Positions 1 to 7,901 are shown, numbered from the stretch's first letter. The stretch is 64,000 nt of DNA from Dinoroseobacter sp049801095 (GCF_049801095.1 NZ_JBNAGH010000003.1:670041-734040), one strand, 5' to 3'. Numbers and translations: made by a program. Notes: a model not told the origin generated them from the sequence alone.

Positions 1-678
1 CAGGGCGATGCGCTTGTCTGGGGCGCAGGCCTCGGCGCCGCGACCCGCCATCTGGATGCCTATCAGGGCCACGGCAATGTGGCCCATCCCCATGGGATCC
101 TCGTGACCTGGGCGGTGATGGCCGAGGGCGGTGTGCAGGTCAATCGCGAGGGCAAACGGTTCTGGAACGAAAGCCTTGGCTATTCTGAGGCCGCGCGCGA
201 GGTGCTGCGCCAGCCGGGCGGCGAGGCCTATGCGATTTTCGACAGCCGGATCGCAAGCATCGCCCGGCAGTTCGAGGATTTCCGCGCCGCCGAGACCGCA
301 GGTGCGATTGTCACCGCCGACACGCCCGAGGCCCTGGCCGCGCGGCTCGGGTTGCCGGGCCCGACGCTGGTGCAGACGATGCTGGGGCTCGAAAGCCTGA
401 AAGCCTGCAGCTTTGGCCGGATCTTCGACCCCACCAAGCGATTGCGCCCGCCCTATCACGGGGTGCGGGTCACGGGGGCGTTGTTTCACACGCAAGGCGG
501 GCTCGACATCACGCCCGAGGGGCAGGTCAAGCGGGCCGCGGGCGGGGTGCTGCCGAACCTCTATGCCGTGGGCGGGGCGGCCTGTGGCGTCTCGGGCTCC
601 GGCGATGCGGGGTATCTGTCGGGCAATGGTCTGCTGAGCGCGGTGGTGCTGGGCCGCTTGGCGGGGGCGGCACCCTAG
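1..678 (+). CDS. FAD-dependent oxidoreductase, C-terminal part (5' end outside window)
   Basis: The frame is open from the first base and the last 225 residues are visible. The C-terminal glycine-rich stretch (GGVLPNLYAVGGAA followed by GSGDAGYLSGNGL) is typical of the FAD-binding end of fumarate reductase/succinate dehydrogenase-like flavoproteins such as tricarballylate dehydrogenase and ketosteroid dehydrogenases. The N-terminal Rossmann GxGxxG and any signal peptide lie off the window, so substrate and location cannot be judged. It converges with the ABC permease on the other strand and the two stop codons overlap by 4 bp, so they are not co-transcribed. Family assignment is fairly secure; the substrate is unknown. 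Confidence 0.75.
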   Translation, partial: QGDALVWGAGLGAATRHLDAYQGHGNVAHPHGILVTWAVMAEGGVQVNREGKRFWNESLGYSEAAREVLRQPGGEAYAIFDSRIASIARQFEDFRAAETAGAIVTADTPEALAARLGLPGPTLVQTMLGLESLKACSFGRIFDPTKRLRPPYHGVRVTGALFHTQGGLDITPEGQVKRAAGGVLPNLYAVGGAACGVSGSGDAGYLSGNGLLSAVVLGRLAGAAP

Positions 679-1448
679 GGGGTCGCGGTGCGGCGCCAGC
701 GGCGGGCGCGCGCCTCCCATGGCTGGACGAGCGCGTATTCCAGCGCCAGCATGATCGCCACAAAGCTCAGGGCATAGGCCAGCACATATCCGGTCTCGAA
801 GAGCTGGAAATAGAGGTGGATCTGAAAGCCCACCCCGTTGGAGCGGCCCAGAAACTCCACCACCAGCACGATTTTCCAGATCACGGCGAGCCCGTTGCGG
901 ACCGCTGTCGAGATGAAGGGCGCGAGCTGCGGGATCAGCACATGGCGGATCCGCGACCAGGCGGAAAAGCGGTAGACCCGCGCCATCTCGGCCACATTGG
1001 GGTCGAGCGCGCGCACCCCTTCGCGCATGGTGACGATCACCATGGCCGTCTTGTTCAGGGCCACCGCCACGATCGCCGCGGTCTCGTTCAGCCCGATCCA
1101 AAGATAGCAAAGCACGATCACCACCAGCGCGGGCAGGTTCAGAAAGAACACCACCCAAGGGTCGAGCCAGCGGTCGAGCCAGGGCAGCTTGCCCAGCACC
1201 ACCCCGATCACCGAGCCGAGCCCCATGGCCAGCCCGAAGGCCGCCGCGACCCGGATCAGGGTCTGGGTCGTGTGAAAGGCCAGCTCGCCCGAGGCCCATT
1301 CCGCCGCGATGATCGTCCAGACGGTCATGGGCGAAGGCAGCACCGCCGGATCGGCCAGCGCGAGCGCCCCCAATTGCCAGGCCACGCCCAGCGCGATCAG
1401 CGACAGGAACGTGGTGCGGAACTTGGTGAGGCCGGCCTGCATGTCCAT
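675..1448 (-). CDS. ABC transporter permease, NitT/TauT (SsuC-like) family
   Basis: A 257-residue inner-membrane permease with about six hydrophobic segments and the cytoplasmic EAA loop (EMARVYRFSAWSRIRHVLIP), which docks the ATPase. It resembles SsuC/TauC/ThiX-type permeases that import sulfonates, taurine, nitrate or thiamine precursors. The frame extends upstream to 1541, but that extension is Arg/Cys-rich and not permease-like, so I start at the Met at 1448, before QAGLTKFRTTF. No ATPase or substrate-binding gene is adjacent: the next gene downstream is on the opposite strand and nosR is divergent. Partners are therefore elsewhere, or this is an orphan. Substrate not determinable. Confidence 0.8.
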   Translation of the reverse strand: MDMQAGLTKFRTTFLSLIALGVAWQLGALALADPAVLPSPMTVWTIIAAEWASGELAFHTTQTLIRVAAAFGLAMGLGSVIGVVLGKLPWLDRWLDPWVVFFLNLPALVVIVLCYLWIGLNETAAIVAVALNKTAMVIVTMREGVRALDPNVAEMARVYRFSAWSRIRHVLIPQLAPFISTAVRNGLAVIWKIVLVVEFLGRSNGVGFQIHLYFQLFETGYVLAYALSFVAIMLALEYALVQPWEARARRWRRTATP

Positions 1449-1566
1449 GGCGTAACTCTGGCAGGTTCGCCGCCACAGGCAAAGCCTCATCAACCTGTTG
1501 TGAGACACAGGGTTTTGCGACCTTGGTCCAATTCGCGGCATCCGGAGGCCCGCCTAGTGTCCGGGA

Positions 1567-3657
1567 ATGCGCGCCCTCATCCTCCGCATCCTGCTGCTGT
1601 GCCTTCTGGTGATCAGCGCCCCCGCGCGGGCCGAACCGCTGGACCGGGAGGCGATGGCCGCGCGCATCCTGCCGCCCTTCACCCTGGGCGAGCCCCTGAA
1701 TGACAAGGGGGTCTGGTCGCTCCTGAATGCCGGGGGCGCGCTGGCGGGGTATGCCTTTGAGACCGAGCCCATGGCCCCCCTGCCCGGCTTTTCCGGCAGC
1801 GCGATCAACCTGCTGGTGCTCCTCGATCTGGAGGGGCGGTTCGAGCATGTGCTGCTGGTCTCCCATAACGAGCCGATCTTCGTCTCCGGGCTGGGCGAGG
1901 CTGCGTTCCACAAGTTTTTCGAGCAGTATCGCGGGCATTCGATCTCCGACAGCCTCGTGGTCGGCACGCCCTATGGCGGCGGCGATGCGGGGGGCGGTCT
2001 GGTCTATCTGGACGGGGTGACCAAGGCGACGGCGAGCGTGCGGATTGCCCATGAGTCGATCCTTGCGGCCACCTTGCAGGTCGCCCGCGAGAAGATGCAG
2101 GGCGTGGCCACCGGCCCCCCGGCCCATCCCGATCCCGACTATACCGAGGATCTGGATTTCGCGGCTCTGCAAGCAGAGGGGCTCTTGCTGCGCAAGACCG
2201 TCAGCAATGCCGAGGTGCAGGCGCAGTTCGAGGATACGCTTTGGGAGGATGATGATCCGGAGGCGCTGGAGGACCCCGAGGCGGCCTATCTCGACCTCTG
2301 GATCGCGGATCTCGGCCCGCCTTCCGTGGCCCGCGCCTTGTTGTCGGAGGACGGCTATGCCGAGCTGCAGGACTTCCTCGAAATCTCGGGCTCCGACGAG
2401 CCGATCCTGATGATCGAGACCGCGCGGCATGGGCTGGTTTCACCGGATTTCGTGCGCAACACCTCCCCCGCCTGGCTGTCGATCACCCAGGACGGGCTGC
2501 CGGTTGCCCTGCGCGACAGTGACATCTTCGTGGAGCTGCATCCGGACCTGCCCGAGGCCCTGCAGGACGGGGTTGCCATGGTGCTGCGCACGGATCGGCG
2601 GCTGGGCTTTGATCCGACGCGGGACTGGGTGCTCGGGGTCGAGGCCGTGCGCAGCCACGGGATGCTGCAGCCCCAGATCGGCAGCGTGACCCTGACCGCG
2701 ACCTATGCCTCGGATCCGCGGTTTTTTCTGACCCCTGCGATCACCGAACCCCTCGCCCCCTGGCAGGAGGCGCTGCTCAACCGCCAAACCGACCTGATCC
2801 TGCTGGCGGTGTTCCTGACCGGGCTCGTCGCGCTCCTGGCGGCGCGGCTGAACTGGCTGGCGGGGCTGGCGGCGTTCATGCCGGTGCGGCTCGGGATCCT
2901 CGCGGTGGTGACGGGCTTCATCGGCTGGTGGGGGCAAGGGCAGCTGTCGATCGTGACGGTGCTCGCGACCCTCCGCACGGCGTGGGAGGGGGCGAGTTTC
3001 GCCTATCTGCTCTATGATCCCTTCTCGCTGGTGATCTGGGCGGTGGCGATCCTCGGCTTTGTCGCCTGGGGGCGTGGGCTGTTCTGCGGCTGGCTCTGCC
3101 CTTTTGGCGCGTTGCAGGAGTTTGCCCACCATCTGGGCCGCCTGCTCCGCCTGCCGCAGATCGAACCCTCGGCGGTCTGGGATAAACGGCTCAAGAGCGT
3201 GAAATACATCCTGCTGGCCGGGCTGGTCGCGACCGTGTTCATCGCGCCCGCGCAGATCGACACGGTGGCCGAAATCGAGCCCTTCAAGACCGCCATCACG
3301 GTCTATTTCCTGCGGGAGTGGTATTATGTGGCCTATGCGGCGCTCTGGCTGCTGCTCGGGATGGTGCTCTTCAAAGGGTTCTGCCGCTATGTCTGCCCCT
3401 TGGGCGCGGTGATGGCCATTGGCGGGCTGATCCGCGGGCGGGACTGGATCGCGCGGCGCGAGGCCTGCGGCTCGCCCTGCCAGCTTTGCAAGGTGAAGTG
3501 CAAATACGGCGCGATCGAGCCCTCGGGCAAGGTCGCCTATTCCGAGTGCTTCCAGTGCCTCGACTGCGTGACGATCCATGACAGCCCCAGCCAATGTGTG
3601 CCACTGATCCTGGCCGCGCGGCGCGAGGAGCGCAGCTACGGAGTGGCCGCGAAATGA
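1567..3657 (+). CDS. NosR/NirI-like membrane flavo-iron-sulfur protein
   Basis: 696 residues. A signal peptide (about 1-22) is followed by an FMN_bind domain; DGVTKATAS at residues 149-157 resembles the site where ApbE attaches FMN to Thr. A large periplasmic domain follows, then several membrane segments from about residue 410, two cytoplasmic CP motifs (GWLCPFGALQE near 507 and RYVCPLGAVMA near 606), and a polyferredoxin-like tail with two cysteine clusters (CxxxCxxCxxxC, then CxxCxxC with a distant fourth Cys). This is the NosR architecture, which feeds electrons across the membrane to periplasmic nitrous oxide reductase. It overlaps apbE by ATGA, so the two are coupled. No nosZ or nosDFYL is visible, so it may serve another periplasmic acceptor. 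Confidence 0.85.
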   Translation: MRALILRILLLCLLVISAPARAEPLDREAMAARILPPFTLGEPLNDKGVWSLLNAGGALAGYAFETEPMAPLPGFSGSAINLLVLLDLEGRFEHVLLVSHNEPIFVSGLGEAAFHKFFEQYRGHSISDSLVVGTPYGGGDAGGGLVYLDGVTKATASVRIAHESILAATLQVAREKMQGVATGPPAHPDPDYTEDLDFAALQAEGLLLRKTVSNAEVQAQFEDTLWEDDDPEALEDPEAAYLDLWIADLGPPSVARALLSEDGYAELQDFLEISGSDEPILMIETARHGLVSPDFVRNTSPAWLSITQDGLPVALRDSDIFVELHPDLPEALQDGVAMVLRTDRRLGFDPTRDWVLGVEAVRSHGMLQPQIGSVTLTATYASDPRFFLTPAITEPLAPWQEALLNRQTDLILLAVFLTGLVALLAARLNWLAGLAAFMPVRLGILAVVTGFIGWWGQGQLSIVTVLATLRTAWEGASFAYLLYDPFSLVIWAVAILGFVAWGRGLFCGWLCPFGALQEFAHHLGRLLRLPQIEPSAVWDKRLKSVKYILLAGLVATVFIAPAQIDTVAEIEPFKTAITVYFLREWYYVAYAALWLLLGMVLFKGFCRYVCPLGAVMAIGGLIRGRDWIARREACGSPCQLCKVKCKYGAIEPSGKVAYSECFQCLDCVTIHDSPSQCVPLILAARREERSYGVAAK

Positions 3658-4556
3658 GCCTGAGCCGTCGCCGTTTTCTGACCATTTCCGCCGGGGCGCT
3701 GGGGCGCGGGGCCGCGGGCGCGCGGGCCGGGGCGGGCTTCACCCATTGGGAGGGCCAAGCCCTCGGCGCAGCCTGCAAGATCACCCTGCGTGCCCCGCCG
3801 CGTCAGGCGCAGCCCGCGCTGGATGCGGCTCTTGCGGCGCTGCGTGAGGTGGAGAGGCTCTTCAACCTCTATGATCCGGGATCGGCCCTGTCGCGGTTGA
3901 ACCGGACGGGGCATCTGCCTCATCCGGATCCGCGCTTTGCAGAGCTGGTGGAGCTCGCCGATCAGATGCACAACGTGACCGAGGGGCGGTTCGATCCGAG
4001 CATCCAGCCCCTCTGGTCCGCGCTGGCCCGGGGCGGGGATGCAAGGGCGGCCCGAGCGCGGGTCGGCTGGGACCGGGTCGCCTGGCAGGACGGCGCGTTG
4101 CGGCTGGCCCCGGGTCAAGCGCTGAGCTTCAACGGGATTGCCCAGGGCTATGCCACGGATCTGGTCTCGGAAACGCTGAGCGCCCATGGTTTCGGCGATC
4201 TTCTGGTCAATATCGGGGAGTTTCGCGGCACGGGCGGGCCATGGCGGATCGGTCTGCAAGACCCGGATCAGGGCCTGCTCGGGACGCGGATGCTGCGCAG
4301 CGGAGCCATCGCAAGCTCAAGCCCGCGCGCGCTCCATCTGCGCGATGGGGCGACCCATATCCTCGATCCCCGCGGGGGGCGTGGTCCGCAATGGTCAACT
4401 GTGTCGGTGGAGGCCGAGACAGCGGTGGTCGCAGATGCGCTCTCGACGGCGCTGTGTTTGGCGGACCGCAGCGCCGTACTGCGGATCAAATCTCGTGTCC
4501 CGGGGGTGGAGCGGATCACCCTCGTGGATTTCGAGGGCGATCTCGTCACGCTCTAG
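3654..4556 (+). CDS. apbE: FAD:protein FMN transferase (ApbE/NosX family)
   Basis: 300 residues starting at the ATG that overlaps the nosR-like stop. The N-terminus SLSRRRFLTISAG is a twin-arginine signal, so the protein is expected to be exported folded. ApbE hallmarks include the glycine-rich FNGIAQGYATDLVSETL, LLVNIGEFRGTG and the C-terminal ADALSTALCLADR around the metal/FAD site. ApbE enzymes transfer FMN from FAD to a Thr or Ser of exported flavoproteins; the obvious client is the FMN_bind domain of the coupled NosR-like protein. NosX is the equivalent in nos clusters. The function class is secure; the assignment of the client is inferred from coupling. Confidence 0.88.
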   Translation: MSLSRRRFLTISAGALGRGAAGARAGAGFTHWEGQALGAACKITLRAPPRQAQPALDAALAALREVERLFNLYDPGSALSRLNRTGHLPHPDPRFAELVELADQMHNVTEGRFDPSIQPLWSALARGGDARAARARVGWDRVAWQDGALRLAPGQALSFNGIAQGYATDLVSETLSAHGFGDLLVNIGEFRGTGGPWRIGLQDPDQGLLGTRMLRSGAIASSSPRALHLRDGATHILDPRGGRGPQWSTVSVEAETAVVADALSTALCLADRSAVLRIKSRVPGVERITLVDFEGDLVTL

Positions 4557-4575
4557 GCATGTTTATCGCGGGTGT

Positions 4576-4803
4576 TCAGTGCACATGCACCGGCGACATC
4601 TCGTTCTGGCGGGCCAGCACGAAGGCCGTATCCCGGTCGGTGACCAGCGCGAGGCGCTCGCCCGTGTCGGAATGCACCGCGAACAGCTCGGACGCATCCT
4701 CGAGCTGGGCCTGCACATCCGCCGGCAGCTCGGCCATGTCCACAGGGCGGACATAGACAATCGGCTGGCCGTTCTGGGTCACGTCGTCGAAATCATGGGT
4801 CAT
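4576..4803 (-). CDS. DUF1150 family protein
   Basis: 75 residues, beginning MTHDFDD and ending ARQNEMSPVHVH, the conserved tail of the DUF1150 family found in alphaproteobacteria. Its start overlaps the hsp20 stop by 4 bp, so it is translationally coupled to the small heat-shock gene and probably under the same heat-shock promoter. It is acidic, soluble and has no signal peptide. The molecular function is unknown; conserved pairing with Hsp20 suggests a role in protein quality control, which is inference from context only. Confidence 0.8.
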   Translation of the reverse strand: MTHDFDDVTQNGQPIVYVRPVDMAELPADVQAQLEDASELFAVHSDTGERLALVTDRDTAFVLARQNEMSPVHVH

Positions 4804-5243
4804 TCGGAGCGCTCCTTCTTGCGGCTGTCCTTGGAGGGGGTGATCTGGATGGTCTGGACCACGGTTTCAGGCACGTCGCGCTTGAGATCCACGTGGAGCA
4901 GGCCGTTCTCCATGGTCGCGCCGCTCACATCCACCCCGTCGGCAAGCACGAAGCTGCGCTGGAACTGGCGCGTGGCGATCCCGCGATGGAGAAAGATCCG
5001 GCCCTCGCTGTCATCGCGTTGGCGACCGCGGATCACGAGCTGGCGATCCTCGACGGTGATCGAGAGGTCTTCTTCCTCGAACCCGGCCAGCGCAAGGGTG
5101 ATGCGATAGCGGTTCTCGGAGGATTGTTCGATATTATAGGGCGGATATCCGTCATTCCCGGATTTCGCCGTGCGCTCCACCAACCGTTCAAGCTGGTCAA
5201 ACCCAAGCAGAAACGGGTGCGCGCCCAAAGTCATCTTCGTCAT
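4800..5243 (-). CDS. Small heat shock protein, Hsp20/alpha-crystallin family
   Basis: 147 residues with an IbpA-like layout: an N-terminal PFLLGFDQLERL segment, then an alpha-crystallin domain (about 35-130) with YNIEQSSENRYRITLALAGF, LVIRGRQ and ENGLLHVDLKRDVPE, and a short charged tail. Such ATP-independent chaperones hold unfolding proteins in the cytoplasm for refolding by DnaK/ClpB. It is the first gene of a two-gene unit with DUF1150. A sigma-32-like promoter lies about 70-95 bp upstream (see 5310-5338), consistent with heat-shock control. Confidence 0.93.
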   Translation of the reverse strand: MTKMTLGAHPFLLGFDQLERLVERTAKSGNDGYPPYNIEQSSENRYRITLALAGFEEEDLSITVEDRQLVIRGRQRDDSEGRIFLHRGIATRQFQRSFVLADGVDVSGATMENGLLHVDLKRDVPETVVQTIQITPSKDSRKKERSE

Positions 5244-5309
5244 CGTGCTGTCCTTCGAAAAGCGACCTTCCGCGCGCGGTCCCGACTGGCAACCGGCGCT
5301 TATTCAGAA

Positions 5310-5338
5310 ATATGGGGGGCGTGGCCCCATGCGACAAG
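5310..5338 (-). promoter_or_regulatory. Candidate sigma-32 (RpoH) promoter of hsp20-DUF1150
   Basis: On the minus strand CTTGTC (5338-5333) is followed after 15 nt by CCCCATAT (5317-5310). This fits the heat-shock consensus CTTGAA-N11-16-CCCCATnT with one or two differences, and it lies in the right place upstream of hsp20. Read directly from sequence; activity is inferred. Confidence 0.6.
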
Positions 5339-5425
5339 TGTTCGGGGCCTGCCTGCGGCCAAAGGCCTTTCGCGATTGGAGGAATCCCTTTAAAACCGCA
5401 GGGCGAGTGAGTTGGAGTGACGGGT

Positions 5426-5644
5426 ATGCATGGCACCGGCGAGATGAGCCGAGAAGAGGTGCTCAAGGTCGAGCTGGAAGTGCTGCGCAGCGAGCACCGG
5501 GATCTCGACGAGGCGATTCAGGCTCTGGCGGAACGCCCGGCGCCCGATCAGCTGACCCTCAAGCGTCTCAAGAAGAAGAAACTGGCCCTGAAGGACCAGA
5601 TCACCCGGATCGAAGACCAGCTCACCCCGGATATCATCGCATAG
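5426..5644 (+). CDS. YdcH family protein (DUF465)
   Basis: 72 residues, almost entirely helical and charged: SREEVLKVELEVLRSEHRDL, then LKRLKKKKLALKDQITRIED and the family-typical end LTPDIIA. It is a small cytoplasmic coiled-coil protein of unknown function, widespread in alphaproteobacteria. I start at ATG 5426 because GGAG (5414-5417) sits 8 nt upstream; GTG 5417 and ATG 5444 are alternatives, the latter matching the conserved core. It precedes purEK but is separated from it by a promoter-like region. Confidence 0.8.
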   Translation: MHGTGEMSREEVLKVELEVLRSEHRDLDEAIQALAERPAPDQLTLKRLKKKKLALKDQITRIEDQLTPDIIA

Positions 5645-5669
5645 GCGAGAGGCCATCAGCGGCAGCGCG

Positions 5670-5697
5670 TTGCCAAGCCACGGCGCTTGGCTATAGT
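5670..5697 (+). promoter_or_regulatory. Candidate sigma-70 promoter of purEK with overlapping palindrome
   Basis: TTGCCA (5670-5675) and TATAGT (5692-5697), 16 nt apart, form a plausible vegetative promoter about 30 nt before the purE start. The perfect inverted repeat GCCAAGC-N6-GCTTGGC (5672-5691) overlaps the -35 and fills the spacer, a position suited to a repressor operator, although it could also be a hairpin ending ydcH transcripts. Confidence 0.5.
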
Positions 5698-5725
5698 GCC
5701 GCTTTCCCAAGAGACGGAGAGGGAT

Positions 5726-6211
5726 ATGAGCGTGAGCGTTGGGATCATCATGGGCAGCCAGTCCGACTGGAAGACCATGCGCTTGGCGGCCGAGTTGCTG
5801 GATGAGCTGGGCGTGGCCTATGAGACGCGGATCGTGAGCGCCCATCGCACGCCCGACCGGCTTTGGGAGTATGGCAAGACCGCCGCCGAACGCGGGTTGA
5901 AAGCGATCATCGCCGGGGCCGGTGGGGCGGCGCACTTGCCGGGCATGATGGCCTCCAAGACCCGGGTGCCGGTGATCGGCGTGCCAGTGCAGACCCGGGC
6001 GCTCTCGGGTGTGGACAGCCTTTATTCCATCGTGCAGATGCCCAAGGGCTTCCCCGTGGCCACCATGGCGATTGGCGAGGCGGGTGCGGCCAATGCGGGT
6101 CTGATGGCGGCAGCGATCCTCGCCAATGAGGACGCCGATCTGGCCGCGCGGCTCGATGCCTGGCGCGCCGCGCTGGCGGCCTCGATCCCGGAGGTGCCGG
6201 TCGATGAGTGA
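5726..6211 (+). CDS. purE: 5-(carboxyamino)imidazole ribonucleotide mutase
   Basis: 161 residues, the normal length for class I PurE. Conserved features are the phosphate/substrate loop IIMGSQSDW near the N-terminus, SAHRTPDRL with the catalytic His, AGAGGAAHLPGMMAS, and the C-terminal GEAGAANAGLMAAAIL. The enzyme converts N5-CAIR to CAIR in de novo purine synthesis and forms an octamer in the cytoplasm. The start at 5726 is preceded by a GGAGAGG ribosome-binding site. It overlaps purK by 8 bp, so the two enzymes of consecutive steps are made together. Confidence 0.96.
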   Translation: MSVSVGIIMGSQSDWKTMRLAAELLDELGVAYETRIVSAHRTPDRLWEYGKTAAERGLKAIIAGAGGAAHLPGMMASKTRVPVIGVPVQTRALSGVDSLYSIVQMPKGFPVATMAIGEAGAANAGLMAAAILANEDADLAARLDAWRAALAASIPEVPVDE

Positions 6212-7277
6212 TCCCCTCTCCCCCGGTGCGGTGATCGGCATTCTCGGCGGTGGGCAGCTCGGACGCATGCTGTCCATGGCGGCGGCCCGGTTGGGCTTTC
6301 GCTGTCACATCTTCGAGCCTGGGGCCAACCCGCCCGCCGGTCAGGTGGCCGAGAAGGTCATGACCGCGCCCTATGACGATCTCGACGCCCTGCGCGCCTT
6401 TGCCGAGGGCGTGGATGTCATCACCTATGAGTTCGAGAACATCCCGACCGAGGCGCTGGACGCGTTGGAGGCTCTGCGCCCGATCCATCCGGGCCGCATG
6501 GCGCTCGCCAAGAGCCAGGACCGACTGGTCGAGAAGGAATTCCTGCAAGGACTTGGGCTGACCACGGCGCCTTTTGCGCCGGTGGACGACGCGGCCAGTC
6601 TCGCGGCCGCGCTGGCCGAGATCGGCACGCCTGCGATCCTCAAGACCCGGCGGCTGGGCTATGACGGCAAGGGCCAGGCCCGGATCCAGAGCTCCGAAGA
6701 GGCCGAGAATGCGCTCGCGGCCATGGCTGGAGCGCCTGCGATCCTCGAAGGCTTCGTCAATTTCTCCCATGAGGTGTCAGTGATCGCCGCACGCGGGCAG
6801 GATGGCGCAGTGGCCTGTTTCGACCCCGGCGAGAATGTCCATCGCGACGGCATCCTTGCAACCACGACCGTGCCTGCGCGCCTGCGCCAGAGCCAGCGCA
6901 TGGATGCGGTGATCCTCGCGGGGCAGATCCTGAACGCGCTGGACTATGTGGGTGTGATGGGGGTCGAGTTGTTCGTGACGCCCGGCGGGCTGGTGGTCAA
7001 TGAGATCGCGCCGCGGGTCCACAATTCCGGCCATTGGACCCAGACCGGTTGCGTCGTGGATCAGTTCGAGCAGCATATCCGCGCCGTTGTCGGCTGGCCC
7101 CTCGGGGACGGGCAGCGCCATGCGGATGTGGTGATGGAGAACCTGATCGGCGACGATATGGACCGGGTGCCCGCGCTGGCCACCGAACGGGACGTCGCAC
7201 TGCACCTCTATGGCAAGGCCGAGACCCGCGCGGGCCGCAAGATGGGCCACGCAAACCGGCTGATCCGGCCCGAATAG
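6204..7277 (+). CDS. purK: 5-(carboxyamino)imidazole ribonucleotide synthase
   Basis: 357 residues of the ATP-grasp superfamily. It opens with GVIGILGGGQLGRML (nucleotide-binding fold), contains the central ATP-grasp lobe with TRRLGYDGKGQARI, and the metal-binding region with VNEIAPRVHNSGHWT. It makes N5-CAIR from AIR, bicarbonate and ATP, feeding PurE. The start overlaps the purE stop, showing translational coupling. Length and motifs are normal. Confidence 0.96.
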   Translation: MSDPLSPGAVIGILGGGQLGRMLSMAAARLGFRCHIFEPGANPPAGQVAEKVMTAPYDDLDALRAFAEGVDVITYEFENIPTEALDALEALRPIHPGRMALAKSQDRLVEKEFLQGLGLTTAPFAPVDDAASLAAALAEIGTPAILKTRRLGYDGKGQARIQSSEEAENALAAMAGAPAILEGFVNFSHEVSVIAARGQDGAVACFDPGENVHRDGILATTTVPARLRQSQRMDAVILAGQILNALDYVGVMGVELFVTPGGLVVNEIAPRVHNSGHWTQTGCVVDQFEQHIRAVVGWPLGDGQRHADVVMENLIGDDMDRVPALATERDVALHLYGKAETRAGRKMGHANRLIRPE

Positions 7278-7361
7278 GCCCCGGACGCCCGCGCGAGATG
7301 CGGCGGGTGGGGTATTCGCCGCAGAGGATCCTTTGGACGGCGAAAGCACGCGGCACGGTTG

Positions 7362-7548
7362 CCTCGGAGAGGGGAGACCTTCCGAGGTTTCCCGTCGGGA
7401 AATGAGAGTCGGCTGGGGCCTCTATTCCGACGACTGAAGCCCCCCACCCCGCCGCTATTTTAGCGGCTTGCGCATCCGCAAGCTGCTCTGCTCAGGCGGA
7501 TGGGGCATCCGCAACCTTTCCCTATTTGGGCGGATTGAGCATCCGCCC
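7362..7548. repeat. Array of seven hairpins with a 33-34 nt tandem motif
   Basis: Consecutive inverted repeats occupy the gap between convergent purK and the HIT gene: CCTCGGA/TCCGAGG (7362-7387), TTTCCC-GTC-GGGAAA (7388-7402), GTCGG/CCGAC (7408-7431), GCCGCTA-TTT-TAGCGGC (7451-7467), GCTTGCG-CATC-CGCAAGC (7466-7483), GCGGATG-GGG-CATCCGC (7496-7512) and GGGCGGAT-N5-ATCCGCCC (7528-7548). The core GCATCCGC recurs at 7472, 7505 and 7539. The last hairpin lies in the final codons of the HIT gene. It may be a REP-like element, a transcription-end structure or a structured RNA. Confidence 0.7.
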
Positions 7549-7893
7549 GAGGGGTCGACCGGCCAGGATATGGATGTGCAGGTGGGGAACCTCCTGCACG
7601 CCGATCTCCTTGGCGTTGGAGATCAGGCGGAACCCGTCCTCGCCCACGCCCAGCATCTCGCAGACCTTCGCAATCGTCCGCGTGTAATCGAGGATCTCCG
7701 CATCCGACGCCTCGGCGGCGAAATGATCATAGGTCACGTAAGGCCCCTTGGGGATCACCAGCACATGGACCGGCGCCTGGGGATAGATGTCGTGGAAGGC
7801 CAGGGTGTGCTCGGTCTCCAGCACGGTCTTGTTGGGCAAATCTCCACGCAGGATCTTCGCAAAAATGTTCTCGGGGTCGTAATTATGGGCCAT
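7522..7893 (-). CDS. HIT family nucleotide-binding hydrolase (HINT-like)
   Basis: 123 residues with the histidine triad HLHIHIL near residue 105 and the usual N-terminal NIFAKILRGDLP and HVLVIPKGPY motifs. HIT proteins hydrolyse nucleoside phosphoramidates, adenylates or dinucleoside polyphosphates using the middle triad His. Soluble, cytoplasmic. It lies 8 bp downstream of the glycosyltransferase gene on the same strand, so the two are probably co-transcribed, though no functional link is obvious. Its last codons are part of the hairpin array. Confidence 0.92.
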   Translation of the reverse strand: MAHNYDPENIFAKILRGDLPNKTVLETEHTLAFHDIYPQAPVHVLVIPKGPYVTYDHFAAEASDAEILDYTRTIAKVCEMLGVGEDGFRLISNAKEIGVQEVPHLHIHILAGRPLGRMLNPPK

Positions 7894-7901
7894 GCCAATC
7901 C

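Noticed and set aside
816..1703. Long plus-strand frame opposite the permease (295 residues)
   Set aside because: Composition is His/Arg/Pro-rich and no domain is seen; it is the antisense shadow of the permease. The same applies to other His/Arg-rich long frames throughout.
7466..7548. Short CRISPR-like array (GCATCCGC repeats about 33 nt apart)
   Set aside because: Only an 8 nt core and part of its complement are shared, intervals are not unique spacers between long identical repeats, and the last copy is inside a coding sequence. Hairpin array explains it better.
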